From contig CAUYUJ010015270.1 in the NCBI GenBank assembly GCA_963575745.1, forward strand, positions 134,501-198,500: a DNA stretch of 64,000 nt, read 5' to 3'. The notes under the pieces were generated by a model. That model worked only from the letters and a program-made list of their open reading frames with translations, searched no databases and was not told where the DNA came from. The DNA is from Prorocentrum cordatum (taxonomy: Eukaryota; Sar; Dinophyceae; Prorocentrales; Prorocentraceae). The translations under genes and the position numbers were made by a program. This document shows, one piece after another, positions 20,911 through 33,900 of the stretch. The stretch's first letter is position 1; each line of letters starts with the position of its first letter.

Positions 20911-22720
20911 CCCAGGTCTGCATAGACCTGGGTCAGTGCGTCCCCGAAACGATTCATTACGGACAACATATTATCTATGGAGGATATGGGGTCCAGGCCC
21001 CATTGCCTTCAGGACCCCTTTTCCTTCACGCCGCACTGTCTTTCGTGGTTCCTGCGCTGCCAGGAGAGTGGCATGCAGGCATGGCGCTGAAGTGGGGCTC
21101 CAGCTCGGGCTCGGAACGGGCTCGGTGGTTCCTGGGGTCTGCTTGCGTTCCCTCGCAATGTTGCAAGGAAGCCCGCTCCGTAGGCTTCGGCAGCTGGAAC
21201 GCCTCCTCTAAAAAGTGGGCTCGGCCGTTCCTCGGACATGTCTTGCTTGATTGGGGACAGGGGCTTCGTTCCTTGCTTGGCGTTCCTGCTGGCAGCGCCA
21301 TGACTGCATCGTCACAGCATGCATTCGAGGGTCGACAGGGGTCAGGCTCGAGAGCGGTTGGCATCTTCTGTGTTTTGCCTCGCGGGGCGCCCTCGCCGCA
21401 ACGGCTTGATTCCCTCGAAATGCTGACCAGAACGGAGGGGTCAGGGAGGTGGACTTTGATCAGGAGGACCTGGACCCCTAGCGTTCTTCACAAAAGGTCA
21501 AGACGGCGCAATTACGCCAAATGTAGGCCTCCGTGGGGGGGGGGCGTCTTTGTGCCGGGAGCCGTCAAATAGACGGTCGGGACTGGAGAAAACGGTCCCG
21601 CCCACAGGAAGGGATCGAGAGTTCTCGGGGCCCGCGCATTGAAAAATTCATGACATCAGAGGCTTGCGTCCATTTCGTTGGAGAAAGAGGAGCAAGATGG
21701 TATCGCGAAAAGTGTGCAGGAATAGAGGTGGGCATCTTGAAGTGCCCTGTGTCTCCTTCGCTAACTACCGCTTTTCTCGGGGCTTGGCTTCGCTGTTCCA
21801 GCGGCCCCTCCTCCCCACGATCAGACTCGGTCCGAACGGTTGTCGGGACCTCCCACTGCTCTTGCTCCCCCCCCTCCTCCCCCCTTCTCTTGTTTTTCAT
21901 ATTTCCCTGCTCCATCCTTTTTCCCTTGTAAATAACTCCCTCCTCCTGCCGCACCACCAGACGTGTCGGTAGACCAGGCCAGGCGTTTCGTTTGAGATTT
22001 CCGTGCGAACTACGGTCCTGAAGTAAGAAGATTCCGACAGCCACAAGGATAGAGAGTTCGTGGTTTTCAACAGGCGGATCTCGTTTCAGCCGCCGTTGTT
22101 CAGGAATTCGGTATTCGGCAGCTGGCTATGCACCGCGTGAATCTGCTCACGCTTGTGCATTTATGTTTGGTAACATTCTCGGCGAAGCAAAACGGTTGCC
22201 CGCTGGATCGCCGCTGCATTTGCCGCTGCTGGAATAGTTATGTGTTTTTGCATAATGAAGTTCGACGCGGCCCGTCGCTCGACTCCTCCCCTCGTGACTT
22301 TGAACAGAGGTCAAAGGCGAGTCTAAGAGCGACGCGCCTGCGTCCGCCGCCGCTTGGGCTCAATCGGCGCGCCCTATGTATGTGAATGTCCCATTTACCG
22401 AGCCACTGTCACACTTGAGGAATGGAAAACATCAGTCGAATGTGCCTCTCTCATCCCATGCCGTGTGTTACGTCTATTCGATCGTACCTACCGTATGAAC
22501 AAAGCATGAGATCAGATTACACGCGGAGGGTGATGTTTATGGTACGGTTTGCCATGCCACTTTCGATTGCAAGACCCCGGAGATGTGGCAATTCGGGGGT
22601 TGGGTATTCAGAAGATCCCCCAGGATTGGGAACAGAGACTTCGTTCATTTGGCAAGGGACCTGGTGACACGCCCACTCCGCGCCTGGCGTCACGGTGGCG
22701 GATAGTTGTGCTTATATATG
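20910..22720. other. No gene recognised
   Basis: No domain recognised on either strand. At 22028-22110 there is a single diverged unit of the CACGGATGG satellite seen at 10.6-11.1 kb. Confidence 0.35.
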
Positions 22721-22724
22721 CACG

Positions 22725-22730
22725 TACATG

Positions 22731-22780
<50 letters not shown>

Positions 22781-22850
22781 CATACAGACGTTCATACGTA
22801 CATGGCGGATGAAATATACGGGTGAATACATATATATATATATATACAAG
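22725..22850 (+). repeat. (TA)n / TATACA microsatellite
   Basis: TATATA runs with TACA interruptions in two blocks, 22730-22785 and 22830-22850. Confidence 0.95.
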
Positions 22851-23283
22851 ACTGCATAGGCGCTTCGCGCCATGCGCCTTTTTCCGGGCGCTGCCCCGGC
22901 AAAGCAACAACTCATCGCTTGCTTCAGCAGGGGAGACCTCGAGGCCTGGACGGGCAATCGGCTCGTTTTGGGGGCGCTTGTTGACACCTCGCTCGCCCGA
23001 TGTTTTTGCGCGCGTGTGCGCAGGAGTGGGGCAAGAATTGTTTTTCCTTTTTTTTCCTGTCACGCGCGAAGGTGATGGCAAACGACGAAGCATCAAACTG
23101 TTTCGATGGCACCTGACCATGAACGGGGAACGGGAACGGAGCACGGATGAGGGGGGGATTGAAGAGGCGGAGGGGGGGAGGAGGGGGGAGAAACGGGGAG
23201 AAGGTCCAGAGGAAAGAGCGGGCGAATGAAGGTGGCCATCGGATGCCACGAAAGTGGAGGTCGACGACAAGTCACAGGGGGGA

Positions 23284-23287
<4 letters not shown>

Positions 23288-23357
<70 letters not shown>

Positions 23358-23372
23358 AAAAGAGAGAGACAA

Positions 23373-23407
<35 letters not shown>

Positions 23408-23408
23408 A
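23288..23408 (+). repeat. (GA)n microsatellite
   Basis: GA dinucleotide run with AAAAAA and ACAAA interruptions. Confidence 0.95.
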
Positions 23409-23439
23409 CGAGCGCACAGATAACCCCATCTGGGCGTTT

Positions 23440-24060
23440 TTGGTTCTCTTTTGGGCCGTCCTGGGGGCCCTCCTAGGCCGTCCTGGGGCCTTCTTGGGCA
23501 GTCTTGGGGACCTGGGGCCCTCCAGAATTTTTCTGGAACCATTTAGGGCCCTCTTGGGGGCCTCCAGTGGGCCCTCTTGGGGGTCTCCCATGGCTTTCGC
23601 GCGTCTCTTGGGGGCCTTTTGGGGGCATCTTGGGCTTCTTGTGGGCAGTCTCGGGGCTCTCTGGGGCAGTGTTGGGGCCCTCTCGGGCCGTCTTCAAACC
23701 CTCTGGGGGGCCCTGGGCCGTCTTGGGGCGATATCGGGGGCCCATCGGGCCGTATTGGACGCTGCGAAGACCAAAAAACTGATATGCTAAAGATACAAAT
23801 GTTCCCAAGGGAATGGGACGATGTGTGTTTCTTCGGGGCTTTCTTAACGGCCTCTTGGAGCGTTTTGGGGGCTTCGTGGGCCGTCTTCGGACCATCGAGG
23901 TTCCTTTTGGAGCGCTGTTGTGCTGTCTTGGGTCTCTCGTGCGCCTCTCCGATGACCCTTCTGGTCGCTTCGAATATGCTCGCAAGGTCCGGCAATGCGC
24001 CCTGCGAGGACCAGAAGGGCCGGCGGAGCTTTTCCAAAGACGTCCCGGGGGCCGCCGAGA
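23440..24060 (+). repeat. G-rich repeat block 4
   Basis: CTTGGGGGCC-type repeats with an AT-richer island at 23760-23815 (GCGAAGACCAAAAAACTGAT). The island resembles those in the 8.6-9.9 kb and 31.3-31.9 kb blocks. Confidence 0.75.
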
Positions 24061-24080
24061 CGTCCGAAAGGGTGTCCGGA

Positions 24081-24082
<2 letters not shown>

Positions 24083-24115
<33 letters not shown>
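24083..24115 (+). repeat. (AT)n microsatellite
   Basis: Uninterrupted AT run followed by GT and a G-tract/C-tract pair. Confidence 0.95.
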
Positions 24116-24117
<2 letters not shown>

Positions 24118-24424
24118 TGGGAGGGGGGGTAGGCCTACCCCCCCCCTCCCCCCCACCCGGGGGCTTCCGGGCAATAAGAATATATGAATAGGAATGTGCA
24201 CACACGCACGAAATTGCAGTGGCGCTTCGCCCCATCCACCTTGGTCCTCCAGGTACATGCAGGCGCAAGAGGGGAATTCAGCAGGTATTGCGACGATGTA
24301 TTGTTTACCTGTTTTACGGCATCTAATAATGTTGTTCGTTTTCTTTCCTTTATGTTCCTCTCCTTCTCCCTCATTTATGCCCTACCCTGCGAACCCTTCC
24401 CTATGTTCCCTGGTTCTTTCTGCG

Positions 24425-24970
24425 GCTTAGAGAGTTGTTTTGGGGCCCTACGAAAATGTTCCAGGGCTTCTACGGACCTGCTGGAGGCCTCCTGGGCGCC
24501 TTCTGGGGTCCTTTGGTGGCTTCCTCGGGCCACCCTGCTTCCAATCGCGGTTTCCCTGAACGCCTGGTCATGATTCGGAGTGATTCGGGGCGCGTCTTGA
24601 GGCCATTGTGGGCCGTCATGGGGCTCTCTCCGGGCAGTCTTGGAGCTCTGTTGGATTGTCTGGAAGCCCGTTTGGGCAGTTTTGGGCAGATTTGAAAGTT
24701 TCTTGGATTTTCTCGGGCGCCCAAAAGACCGAAGAACAGAGTACCCCCCAAATCATGAAAAAATAAGAACGATAAAGGCAAACACCAAAAAACATCTGAA
24801 GTCGTGTTGCTTTGCGTTTCCAGGGCCTCTTGCGGGTCGTTTTTGGCTCGTCTTCGGGCGTGTGGTGGGTGTCTGGGGCCGCTCGGGGCTCTCGCCGGGC
24901 CTTCCGGCCGCCATTCTTGCCGACATAGGCCCGCTGCCTGGGCCCAGCAGGGGCGTCCAGACTCCCTGAA
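24425..24970 (+). repeat. G-rich repeat block 5
   Basis: Degenerate CTTGGGGCC/CCTCTTGCGGG words around an AT-rich island at 24715-24800 (CGCCCAAAAGACCGAAGAAC). Confidence 0.65.
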
Positions 24971-25164
24971 AAGCTCGGGGAACCTTTTGCAGGGATGACC
25001 AGGGGCCCCACAGGGCCACGGGTCCAGGGGATCACGTTTTTGGAGGGAGGGCGCGTTCTCCCCCCCCCCAAGGATGGCAAAATATTGCAAAAAGAGTAGT
25101 ATACAAAAACACGTTATCGGATGTGTGGGAAGTCAACATCGAGGTCAAAGTCATCCCCTTCTTC

Positions 25165-25182
25165 TTTTTCTTCTTCTTCTTC

Positions 25183-25217
<35 letters not shown>

Positions 25218-25243
25218 ATTATTGTTATTATTATTATTAGTAT

Positions 25244-25332
<89 letters not shown>

Positions 25333-25335
25333 TTA
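25165..25335 (+). repeat. (TTC)n, (ATT)n and (AGT)n triplet microsatellites
   Basis: Three triplet repeats succeed one another. The AGT array of about 80 bp is the longest. Short ATT units return at the end. Confidence 0.95.
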
Positions 25336-25514
25336 TTCCTTTTGCCACTGCTTCCCCTCCGCCTTGTCTTCCTCTCACGTCTCCTCCCTCGTGCCGCTCG
25401 TGCTGCTGCGCTCGCCGAGAGAAGCATCCACAAGCGAATCTCGGGACAAGGGGACTGGGGAAAGAAATGGAGCAAAGCAGACAGGACGAGAGAGGAACAC
25501 AGTGTGTGTGTGCG

Positions 25515-25518
25515 CCGC

Positions 25519-25553
<35 letters not shown>

Positions 25554-25770
25554 CAACAAAAAAAGGGGAGAACGAGAGAGAGAGAGACAACGAGAAATAT
25601 AAACGAGAACGAGAGAGAGAGAGAGAGGAGGCGAAGGAGGAGGAGGAGGAGGAGGAGGAGGAAGAGGGCAGGGCAGGGGGGAGGAGTCGAAGGAGGAGGA
25701 GGAGGAGGGGGAGGCGGAGGGAGAGTCAGGGCAGGGGGGGGAGGCGAAGGAGGAGGGCCTGAGAGCTTCA
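25515..25770 (+). repeat. (GA)n followed by (GGA)n microsatellites
   Basis: GA runs to about 25630, then GGA triplets with GGGGGA interruptions. Confidence 0.9.
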
Positions 25771-25914
25771 GCGGTGACTTGGCAACCGCTCAGTGCATGA
25801 CCATCCCCGTCCCCGCGGAGCTCCTGGACGCGCGCATCCTGGCGCAGGTCCGCGGCCTCCCTCCGCAGGCGTGCCGCCGACGCGGCTGCCACCGCCGCTG
25901 CCCAGCGGGGAATG

Positions 25915-26148
25915 ACTCGCCCTCCTCCTCCTCCTCCTCCTTCTCCTCCTCCTCCTCCTCCTCCTCCTCCTCTTCCTCCTTCTCTGCTCCTGCTCCTCCT
26001 CCTCCTCCTCCTCCTCTTCCTCCTCCTCCTCGTCCTCCTCCTCCTCCTCCTCCTCCTCCTCCTACTCCTACTCCTACTCCTACTTCTGCTCCTACTCCTA
26101 CTCCTATACTCCTATACTCCTACTCCTACTACTCCGACTCCTACTGTT
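25915..26148 (+). repeat. (CTC)n / CTACTC microsatellite
   Basis: CTC triplets grade into CTCCTA repeats and end 4 bases before the spliced-leader relic. Confidence 0.95.
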
Positions 26149-26151
26149 CCT

Positions 26152-26249
26152 TCCGTAGCCATTTGAGCTCAAGTTGCTTGTTCCCCTTGGAAGCAAAGAG
26201 GATACCTCTGAGCTCAAGTTGCTTGTTCCCCCTGGAAGCAAAGTGGATC
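26152..26249 (+). other. Dinoflagellate spliced-leader relic plus a 45-bp tandem duplication
   Basis: Positions 26152-26173 read TCCGTAGCCATTT then GAGCTCAAG, matching the 22-nt dinoflagellate spliced leader at 20 of 22 positions. The two changes fall in the ATTTTGG portion. No GT follows, so this is not an SL RNA gene. It is an mRNA leader copied back into DNA. From GAGCTCAAG onward the sequence (GAGCTCAAGTTGCTTGTTCC) repeats once, 45 bp later at 26210. Confidence 0.8.
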
Positions 26250-26358
26250 GTTCAGCTCTGTTCCGAGGCCAGACCATAATCGACGTCATCGCTCTTGCAG
26301 TTCCCCCAGTCTGTAACATGATGCCCCCCTGGTTCCTGCAGGGAGTAGTGCGCTTCCG

Positions 26359-27479
26359 ATGGCGAAGCGCGCGGGCCTAGCAGTTGAACTCCCGAATCCT
26401 GAGGCCAAGGTCCAGACCCTCGGGGATATGGAAACGGGCATGGGAGACGGAGAGGACGCCTGGCCACTAAGGCCTACGCGGTTGCTTCTGGCAAAGCGGG
26501 TGGTGCCGGCAAGGGCTCCGGGGCTCCACCAGGACAGAACGGCAACAGCGGTTTCGGCCGCCTCTTCGATACGTCCACGGAACGTTTGAAATCTCTTGCC
26601 ATCAGGGTGAACGAGTCGGGCAAGGCCGTTGAACGTTTCGACGCCTTCATGGCCCAACACCCGCATACACTTCACAGATCTGAAGTGCATGGCAGAATCG
26701 AGGACACCATGAATGAAGCAGCTCCAGAAGGACGTTGACAACCTCAAGCAGGAGCAGCGGGCCGCGTCCGCAGTGGACCCGCTCTGGCTCCGTGACCCAT
26801 GGCGACGTGAACGACCCATCACATCGCCGACTACACCAAACTAGGGATCTGGTTCCTCGAGGCCGCCTTCGGCCATTTCAACAATTGCCCAGAACTACAG
26901 CATGCAGAAGATGCACTAAAAGCCCAACATGATCGAGATCGGAGGGCTGGTGCGCCCGACGCTGGCCAGGGCAATGGGAACATCAGCAACAAGCGCATGG
27001 CCCAGATTCAGCCCGACCCCAACACGATCAAGGTCAAGGCGAAGAACATGAACAAATCATTCTCGTGGGAATCCCAGGACACGGCGGCCGCTCGCGCGTT
27101 CATGGACTTCCTGAGGACCAAGACCTACCAATCCATTCGCAGGCAATCCAGCATCACCCTGACCCCCCGAGCTCGTTCCGACGCACCGGCGGACTTCCGC
27201 TGGAGGAATCGCGTGCTCGGCAGCTTCTGGCAGCGACTACGTGCATGAATGCGCGAGGTGAGCTACTGGACCGAAAACTAACAGATGGGGCCGCAGCCTT
27301 TCAGAGGGGTCCTCCATTTGGTGCGCGACGACCACGCGCACAAGCTCTTCACGCTAGGAACCGTGCTGGGCGAGTGCCACTTCGCGGGGATCAATCCGCG
27401 CACGGACAAAGTGGCCAACGTGGACATAGCGAGCGCCGACTGGGACAAGATGATCGAGATTGCGTCACGCGTGTCGTGA
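26359..27479 (+). pseudogene. Retroposed ORF1-like coding relic behind the spliced leader
   Basis: Starting with MAKRAGLAVELPNPEAK at 26359, coding-like sequence continues through at least three frames. One (26463-26738) has a Gly/Ser-rich linker then a coiled-coil-like helix with TERLKSLAIRVNESGKAVER. Another (26820-27248) has DYTKLGIWFLEAAFGHFNN, MNKSFSWESQDTAAARAF and FWQRLRA. A third (27285-27479) has FTLGTVLGECHFAGIN. This resembles the first ORF of dinoflagellate LINEs, but I cannot assign a domain. Frame changes and stops mean it is dead. Together with the leader relic it suggests a reverse-transcribed, trans-spliced transcript. Confidence 0.45.
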
Positions 27480-28037
27480 CGGGCTGCGACTGCGTCTCGG
27501 AGTCTATCTGCATTGGATCCGCAGGAGGCTGGCGGGGACAGCGCCGACGACCTGGGATTCTGACGACAACCACCCACCATCAACATCGCCATCGATCGCC
27601 TGGGGCTTGCACGTGGGCGATGATACGAGGACGGTTCGAATCATTCGCGTTATTATTCCGCTTCGTCCTGCGGCTCCTTTTCCTCGCCCTGTTGCTCTCT
27701 CCTTGCCGCGCCTGCCCCGCCGACGCTTCCAACTCCGATGTCTAGCGCCAGCTGCGCCAATCCCCGCGAATGCTCTGGCAACCCCGCGCATGGCCCGCGC
27801 CGTCCTGGCTAGGATGGGCTCTCTCCATTCGTACCTAACTTGCCTCTCACGGTAGCAACATGGAGCTGATGATCGCTTCGGCGCACGGCGGCCCACTCAA
27901 ACAAAACACCTCCGCGAGTTGAACCAGCTGTGCGGGCATGTGAGACATCGCTCTTTAATATTTCTCAAAGATGGTAGAGGCGCGCTCGCCAATCTATGAT
28001 ATTGCGAAGGCCTTACGGCCGGCGCCGCCGACCCTGA

Positions 28038-28038
28038 A

Positions 28039-28075
<37 letters not shown>

Positions 28076-28330
28076 CGCTCTTGGGGGCCTCTTGGGGGTA
28101 GTTTGTGGGCCTCTTGGGAAGCTCTCAGGGACCGCGTGGAAGCCTCGTGGGGGCCTCTTGGGGCTTCCTGGGGGTCTCTTGGAGGGGGCCTGGGACGTCT
28201 TGGAGGCTTCTTGGACGGTCTTGGGGCTATCGTGGGCGTTTTCGGCCGATCTGTGGGCGACTCGGGGCCCTCCTGGGCCGTCTCGGGGGCCATTCTGGGC
28301 ATCCGGACTTCGTTTGGAGTGTTTTCGAGG
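28038..28330 (+). repeat. (GAC)n tract followed by G-rich repeat block 6
   Basis: (GAC)n at 28040-28075 runs straight into CTTGGGGGCC repeats to about 28300. It sits between the ORF1-like and endonuclease-like pieces of the LINE relic. Confidence 0.8.
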
Positions 28331-28559
28331 CGTCGAGGCCGCCCGAGGGAAAACGAATCGCCCCCCCCCCCCACACCCGCCCCGCCCCACCCGGGACCCC
28401 CCCCCCCCCGGGGAAGGGATCGAAGGGACTCGATTACGACACTGCTAGATTTTTCTCTCGCTCACGAGCTTGAGAAGGAAGCTGCAGGGAAATGGGGCGA
28501 CGGAGGCGACGACCGACGGAGACGACGATTCGAACAGCCAAGTCCCTCGCACACGCCGA

Positions 28560-29120
28560 CAGGGTCGGCGGATTTCCTCCGCGAGGTCGATTCTAGTTTG
28601 GAGCGCGGTGCGTTCTCTGACAGCGCGCGCGCCGGGTGCTGCGCCATCTTCTTGCGCCTCGCCTTGCCAGCGCGAGTTTCGCGACAAGCGTGCGCGGCTC
28701 GCGCGTCTGGGCGCGCTCTTAGCCCGCGGTTCTGCGCGCCGCCTCCAGCGCGCGGCGCATCAACACCCATAGCCACCATGACAGTCTGGCCCCTGCCCGA
28801 GCCGCGGAACTGGCGCGCCGGCGCGGCGAGGCGGCGCCCGACTCCCACTTCGCCGCGGCTTCGGCGGGCGACTTCAATTTCACCGAGGCTTCCGACCGGA
28901 GGGCCCGCGTCGACGGCCGACGTCTTCGCCCCGGCGCCCGGCCAACGACGACCGCGCGTTCATCCCCGACCAGGCCGAGGTGGATCAGCCGCGAGGCACC
29001 CGCAGGGTCGAGCAAACAGGGGGAGATCGCAAGGCGGTCTCGTCGATGGCCCGATTGGGCCGCATTCGCTTCAGTTCGCCGCCCGCTGAGCTCCGCGACC
29101 TGGCCCCCGCCAGCTCCACC
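28560..29120 (+). pseudogene. LINE endonuclease (EEP) fragment with GDFNF motif
   Basis: The frame INTHSHHD...HFAAASAGDFNFTEASDRR contains GDFNF at about 28867-28881. This is the conserved C-terminal Asp/Asn motif of apurinic-type endonucleases of non-LTR retrotransposons. Upstream INTH is reminiscent of the same fold. The frame slips soon after (about 28935), and a long (TC)n tract interrupts downstream. Probably the endonuclease part of the element whose 5' end is the leader relic at 26.15 kb. Confidence 0.5.
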
Positions 29121-29140
29121 CTCGGCTCTGCGGCCGACCT

Positions 29141-30460
<1,320 letters not shown>

Positions 30461-30462
30461 GT

Positions 30463-30999
30463 ATGAAAAATCCGGCTATTTGTGTGCGTTTATTTGCGTG
30501 TCCCCGGGCCCCTTCAACATGTTGCGCGCAGGCGAGGTTTCGGCGCGGTTCAATTGGGCCTGCGCCATCTTCTTGGCCAAGGGCAGCGACTCTCTCAGCG
30601 GCGAATTCATTTGCCGGCCTCCTGGGCACGCCCGTCCGCCTATTCTCCCGCGCCCCCAAGTTGACGGCCCTCGCCGTTGACGGGCCCCTCGCCGACGCGC
30701 GCCAGATGACATGCCTAGACGTCCCCAGCGGCTGCATTCGCAATCGCGCGCCGGTGGGCACTTCGCTCGAGACTGAGGACCCTGCTTCCCGCTGGTTGGC
30801 GCAGCGAGGCCTCAGAAAGACGGGCGCGATGATCTACGACGTCGTCTCCGCCTTCCCGCCCCTGTTCCACTCCACCCTCGTCTTCATCCTCGACTGCGTG
30901 GGCGCCCCGCCGATGATCTTCGCGCGCTGCGCGCTCGTTGCTCGCCGGCGTGGGCGATGGCGCCATTGCGCAAGCGCTGGAACGTTGACCTCTGCCTGA
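30463..30999 (+). pseudogene. Reverse-transcriptase fragment of a LINE
   Basis: One frame contains WLAQRGLRKTGAM followed by MIYDVVSAFPPLFHS and VFILDCVGAPP. In LINE reverse transcriptases this corresponds to the QRGF block and the motif-A region (fDfxxAFPSl...L..xGxP). The fragment stops near 31000, before any YxDD motif, where the TIR element begins. No RNase H or 3' end seen here. Confidence 0.5.
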
Positions 31000-31080
31000 T
31001 GTGCGGGGCCCGACCGCCTGGCGCCCGGCTCGCCATGGGCCCTCGCAGTCGACCCTATCTCACGCCCTCTCTAGATTTAA

Positions 31081-32152
31081 GCCGTGCGTGTCCCTCTACA
31101 GGAGGAATCTTCAAACATGGTGATATATTTAGTATGGGGACGTTTTGTCAATCCTTTAATCGCTTCGCTCATTCCGCCGGCCCATATTGCCTCGCCGCAG
31201 TCGTGTCGGGGTGTCTGTGACAATGCGGTGCGGTTGGTCGGCTGCCATTTTTGGGAGGCGGTGGGTGGCGGGTCAGAGGCCTCACGGATGTTGGTTGGGC
31301 TCTCGTGGTTGGCCTCTTTGGGGCCTCTTGGAGGCATTGTTGAGGCCTCTTGGCGGCCGTGTTGGGGCCTCTTGGGGTCTCTTGGGGTCCTCTTTGGGTT
31401 TCTTGGGGCGCCTCTTGTGGGCCCCTTGGAGCCTCTTGGGGGCCTCTCGTGGCCTCCTGGGGGCCCCTTGGGGCTGAAGGCTGGACTTTCTGGTTCCTTG
31501 ACCCCTTCTTGGGCCCCTCTTGGGGCCTTTTGAGGGTTTTCTTGGGCCGTCTTGGGCACCCATTGGGCTGTCTTGGGGCCATCTTGGGCCGTTTCGGGGC
31601 CCTCTTGGAGGCTTCGCGGGCCGTCTTGGGGCGGGCTTGGAAGCCTCTTGGGCCGTCTTGGAGCGCCGGCAAGCCGAAGATGCGACAACGCCAAATACCG
31701 TCAGAAACGAATGGGAAATCACAATTGTTTTGCCTCTGTGGGCCCTCCTGGGAGGTCTCTTCGAGGCCTCTTGGCGCGCCTTGAAGGCGCTTTGGGCTGT
31801 CTGGAGAGTCTGGAGGCCATATTGGGCATCGTCGGCCGATCTTTCGAGGACTCCAAGGGCTCTCGGACCGTCTGGGCGCTCTCTTGAGGCCGTCTTGGGC
31901 GCCTCTTGGGGCCTCCGGCATCTCTGGCGGGCACTTGCTGGGGACCTGCCCGGACCTTGGCGGGGCGCCTGTTGCGTCGGGGCCCCCAGGGGCCGCCTCG
32001 CGCGCGCGAACTTGCTGCGTTGTTAACTTGCCAACGGAGATCTTAGCACGCCTCTGGCCCGCTGGGCCCGCACATGTTTGATCATTTGGGGGTATCTGTT
32101 TACCATTTTGCATTTGTCGTCCGAAATGCGCCTGTAGGGTGGCATGCCCGAC
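31081..32152 (+). mobile_element. TIR element copy 4, split by a nested G-rich block
   Basis: The left end (TGTCCCTCTACAGGAGGAAT from 31090) and its interior (ATTTAGTATGGGGACG) match the copy at 55118. The right end (GCGCCTGTAGGG..GGCATGCCCGAC, ending 32152, then CTAACTCTAT) matches that copy's right end. About 0.9 kb of other DNA, mostly a G-rich repeat block, lies in between. CTCTA stands close to both ends and may be a target-site duplication. Confidence 0.7.
31310..31935 (+). repeat. G-rich repeat block 7 (nested)
   Basis: CTTGGGGCC-type repeats with an AT-richer island at 31665-31735 (GGCAAGCCGAAGATGCGACA). The island parallels those of the other blocks. Confidence 0.8.
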
Positions 32153-33807
32153 CTAACTCTATCTCACCCATGCCGCCGCAACTTTTCGCCGGCCACGCCA
32201 GGTGCGCGAGCCCAGACATCGCCGCGAGCATCGCGCGACCCCGACCGACTTGTCCGCGCGGGCGCGCGGCGAGCTGTCGCCCCACCTGGAGAGTTTACGG
32301 AGGCCGGGTTCCGGGCCAACCTGGCCGCCTTCACCGCGATGACACCCCCGGCCATCGGCGAACGCGCGGGCCGGCATTTGGGCGCGATGTCGGGGCGAGG
32401 CGGGCGCGCTCTCTCCCGGCAGGCGCCCGCCAGCCAGCGCCAGGAACGCGCGCGCGAAGTCTGGGGCCTCTCGGGCTGGGCCTTTGCAAGGCCGCCCTTG
32501 ACTACAGCATCGCCGCCTTTCCCATTCACCTTCGCGGCCCAATTTGCGCCCCCGACCCGACGCGCCCGGGGGGATGAGCGCCGTTCTTTGGAGTCTCTCG
32601 GGCTTGGCCGCGCCAACTCCCCCCCCCCCTACCGTTATTCAGCGAAAACGCGCTTGCCCTCGCGATTTGATCTGCGCCCCGCGCGCCAGCGCGCGCACGG
32701 CGAAGATGCAGCGTCGGCTTCGCGTCAGGCCTTGTTTTGCGCGTTCGTGGATTTTGCTGGCGGCGACGATTGCCTTCTGACGCGGGCGGAAATCCATCTG
32801 CCCCAGGAAAGCACGCTCGCTTCGATGTGAACCTCAAGCTGCCCGGCGCCATTCCGCGCCCCCCGCCCAACGGGGGGGGGTTCAGCGGGCCGTGGCCCCG
32901 CAGCTGTTCGACGTGCTCGATTGCCCAGAAGGTGCTCGATGGCCCAGATGGGGCGGCCCTCTCTCTGTCGCCCCCCCTCCTCTCCCGCCTTGCCCGCCAA
33001 CCGCATGGCCCCCCAGAAGTTGTGATGTTCTCCATTCATCGCGGAAGCAAGCGACCCGCACCCTCTCGTCCTATCCCATCGCGCTGTCGGCCATGAATTC
33101 GCGATTGCACCGGCGATCTCGCCCGGTGCGATGCGCTCGCTCAGTCCGCGAGCGTCGGGACCTCGGTGGGGCCCTCGGGTTCGCGGCGTGCTCAAACGCA
33201 TTCTCTTGCTCGCGCGCGCGGGGGGAGGTCGGTTTTGCCCGCCTTGCCGCCGGGGCGGGCGCGCGGGCTCGGCGGCGTCTCGCACCGCCCCCCCCATCCG
33301 CCCACCCCCTTTCGCACGTACGAAAACGTTCATCACTGGATCGGCCCCCCTCCCCCCCCCCCCCTCCTCATCGCGCCGCAGAGTCGGCCGCGAATGCGCG
33401 ATTGCACCTTCGAGCTCGCGGGCGCCCTGCGCCCGCTCCGCTGGCGGGCGCGCCTCGCGCGCCGCCGCTGCGCGGGCGCTCGGGCCCTTGTCCGCGCGCG
33501 TCGGGATAGCCTCCTCGACGGGCAGCGGATCTCTCGTTATTTCTTGGAGGCCTCTCGCCCTGCCGCCCGCCCGGTCGCGCGCGGCTGGGCCGCCCCCTCC
33601 ACCGAGGTCGCCGTCGACCCTGTCGTCTGTCTTCTCGAACCTCCTGCCGCCCATGCCGAGCGCGACGCCGCCAGCGATGAGCGGCGCCAGGCTCGAGCCC
33701 TGCAGGCGCGCGCGCGTGCGAACGAGTCCGAACACTTCGGCAGTCATCAGGATGGAATGCCCCCATGGAAACGAGATCGCAAAGCCGCCGGGCGCGCGCC
33801 AACATGG

Positions 33808-33848
<41 letters not shown>

Positions 33849-33900
33849 GCGCGCCATCTTCCCACGCTTCGCGCAGCATGGCCTGAGTCCGCACCCACTC
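32153..33900. other. GC-rich DNA with coding-like composition, no domain
   Basis: Several frames on both strands are open for more than 200 codons because of high GC. No motif is convincing. It may be further LINE debris, since GC skew and Arg/Ala-rich shadows resemble 29.4-30.7 kb. A (GAC)n tract lies at 33810-33848. Confidence 0.3.

Noticed and set aside
25032-25892. Poly-Thr/Asn/Lys frame
   Set aside because: Pure translation of triplet microsatellites.
26152-26173. Functional spliced-leader RNA gene
   Set aside because: An SL RNA gene would have a splice donor directly after the leader and an Sm-binding site. Here AAG is followed by TTGC and the ATTTTGG part is mutated.
32725-33894. Minus-strand 389-codon Arg/Gly/Ala-rich frame
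   Set aside because: High-GC compositional frame beginning in a (GAC)n tract. No domain or motif found. I kept the region only as unassigned DNA.
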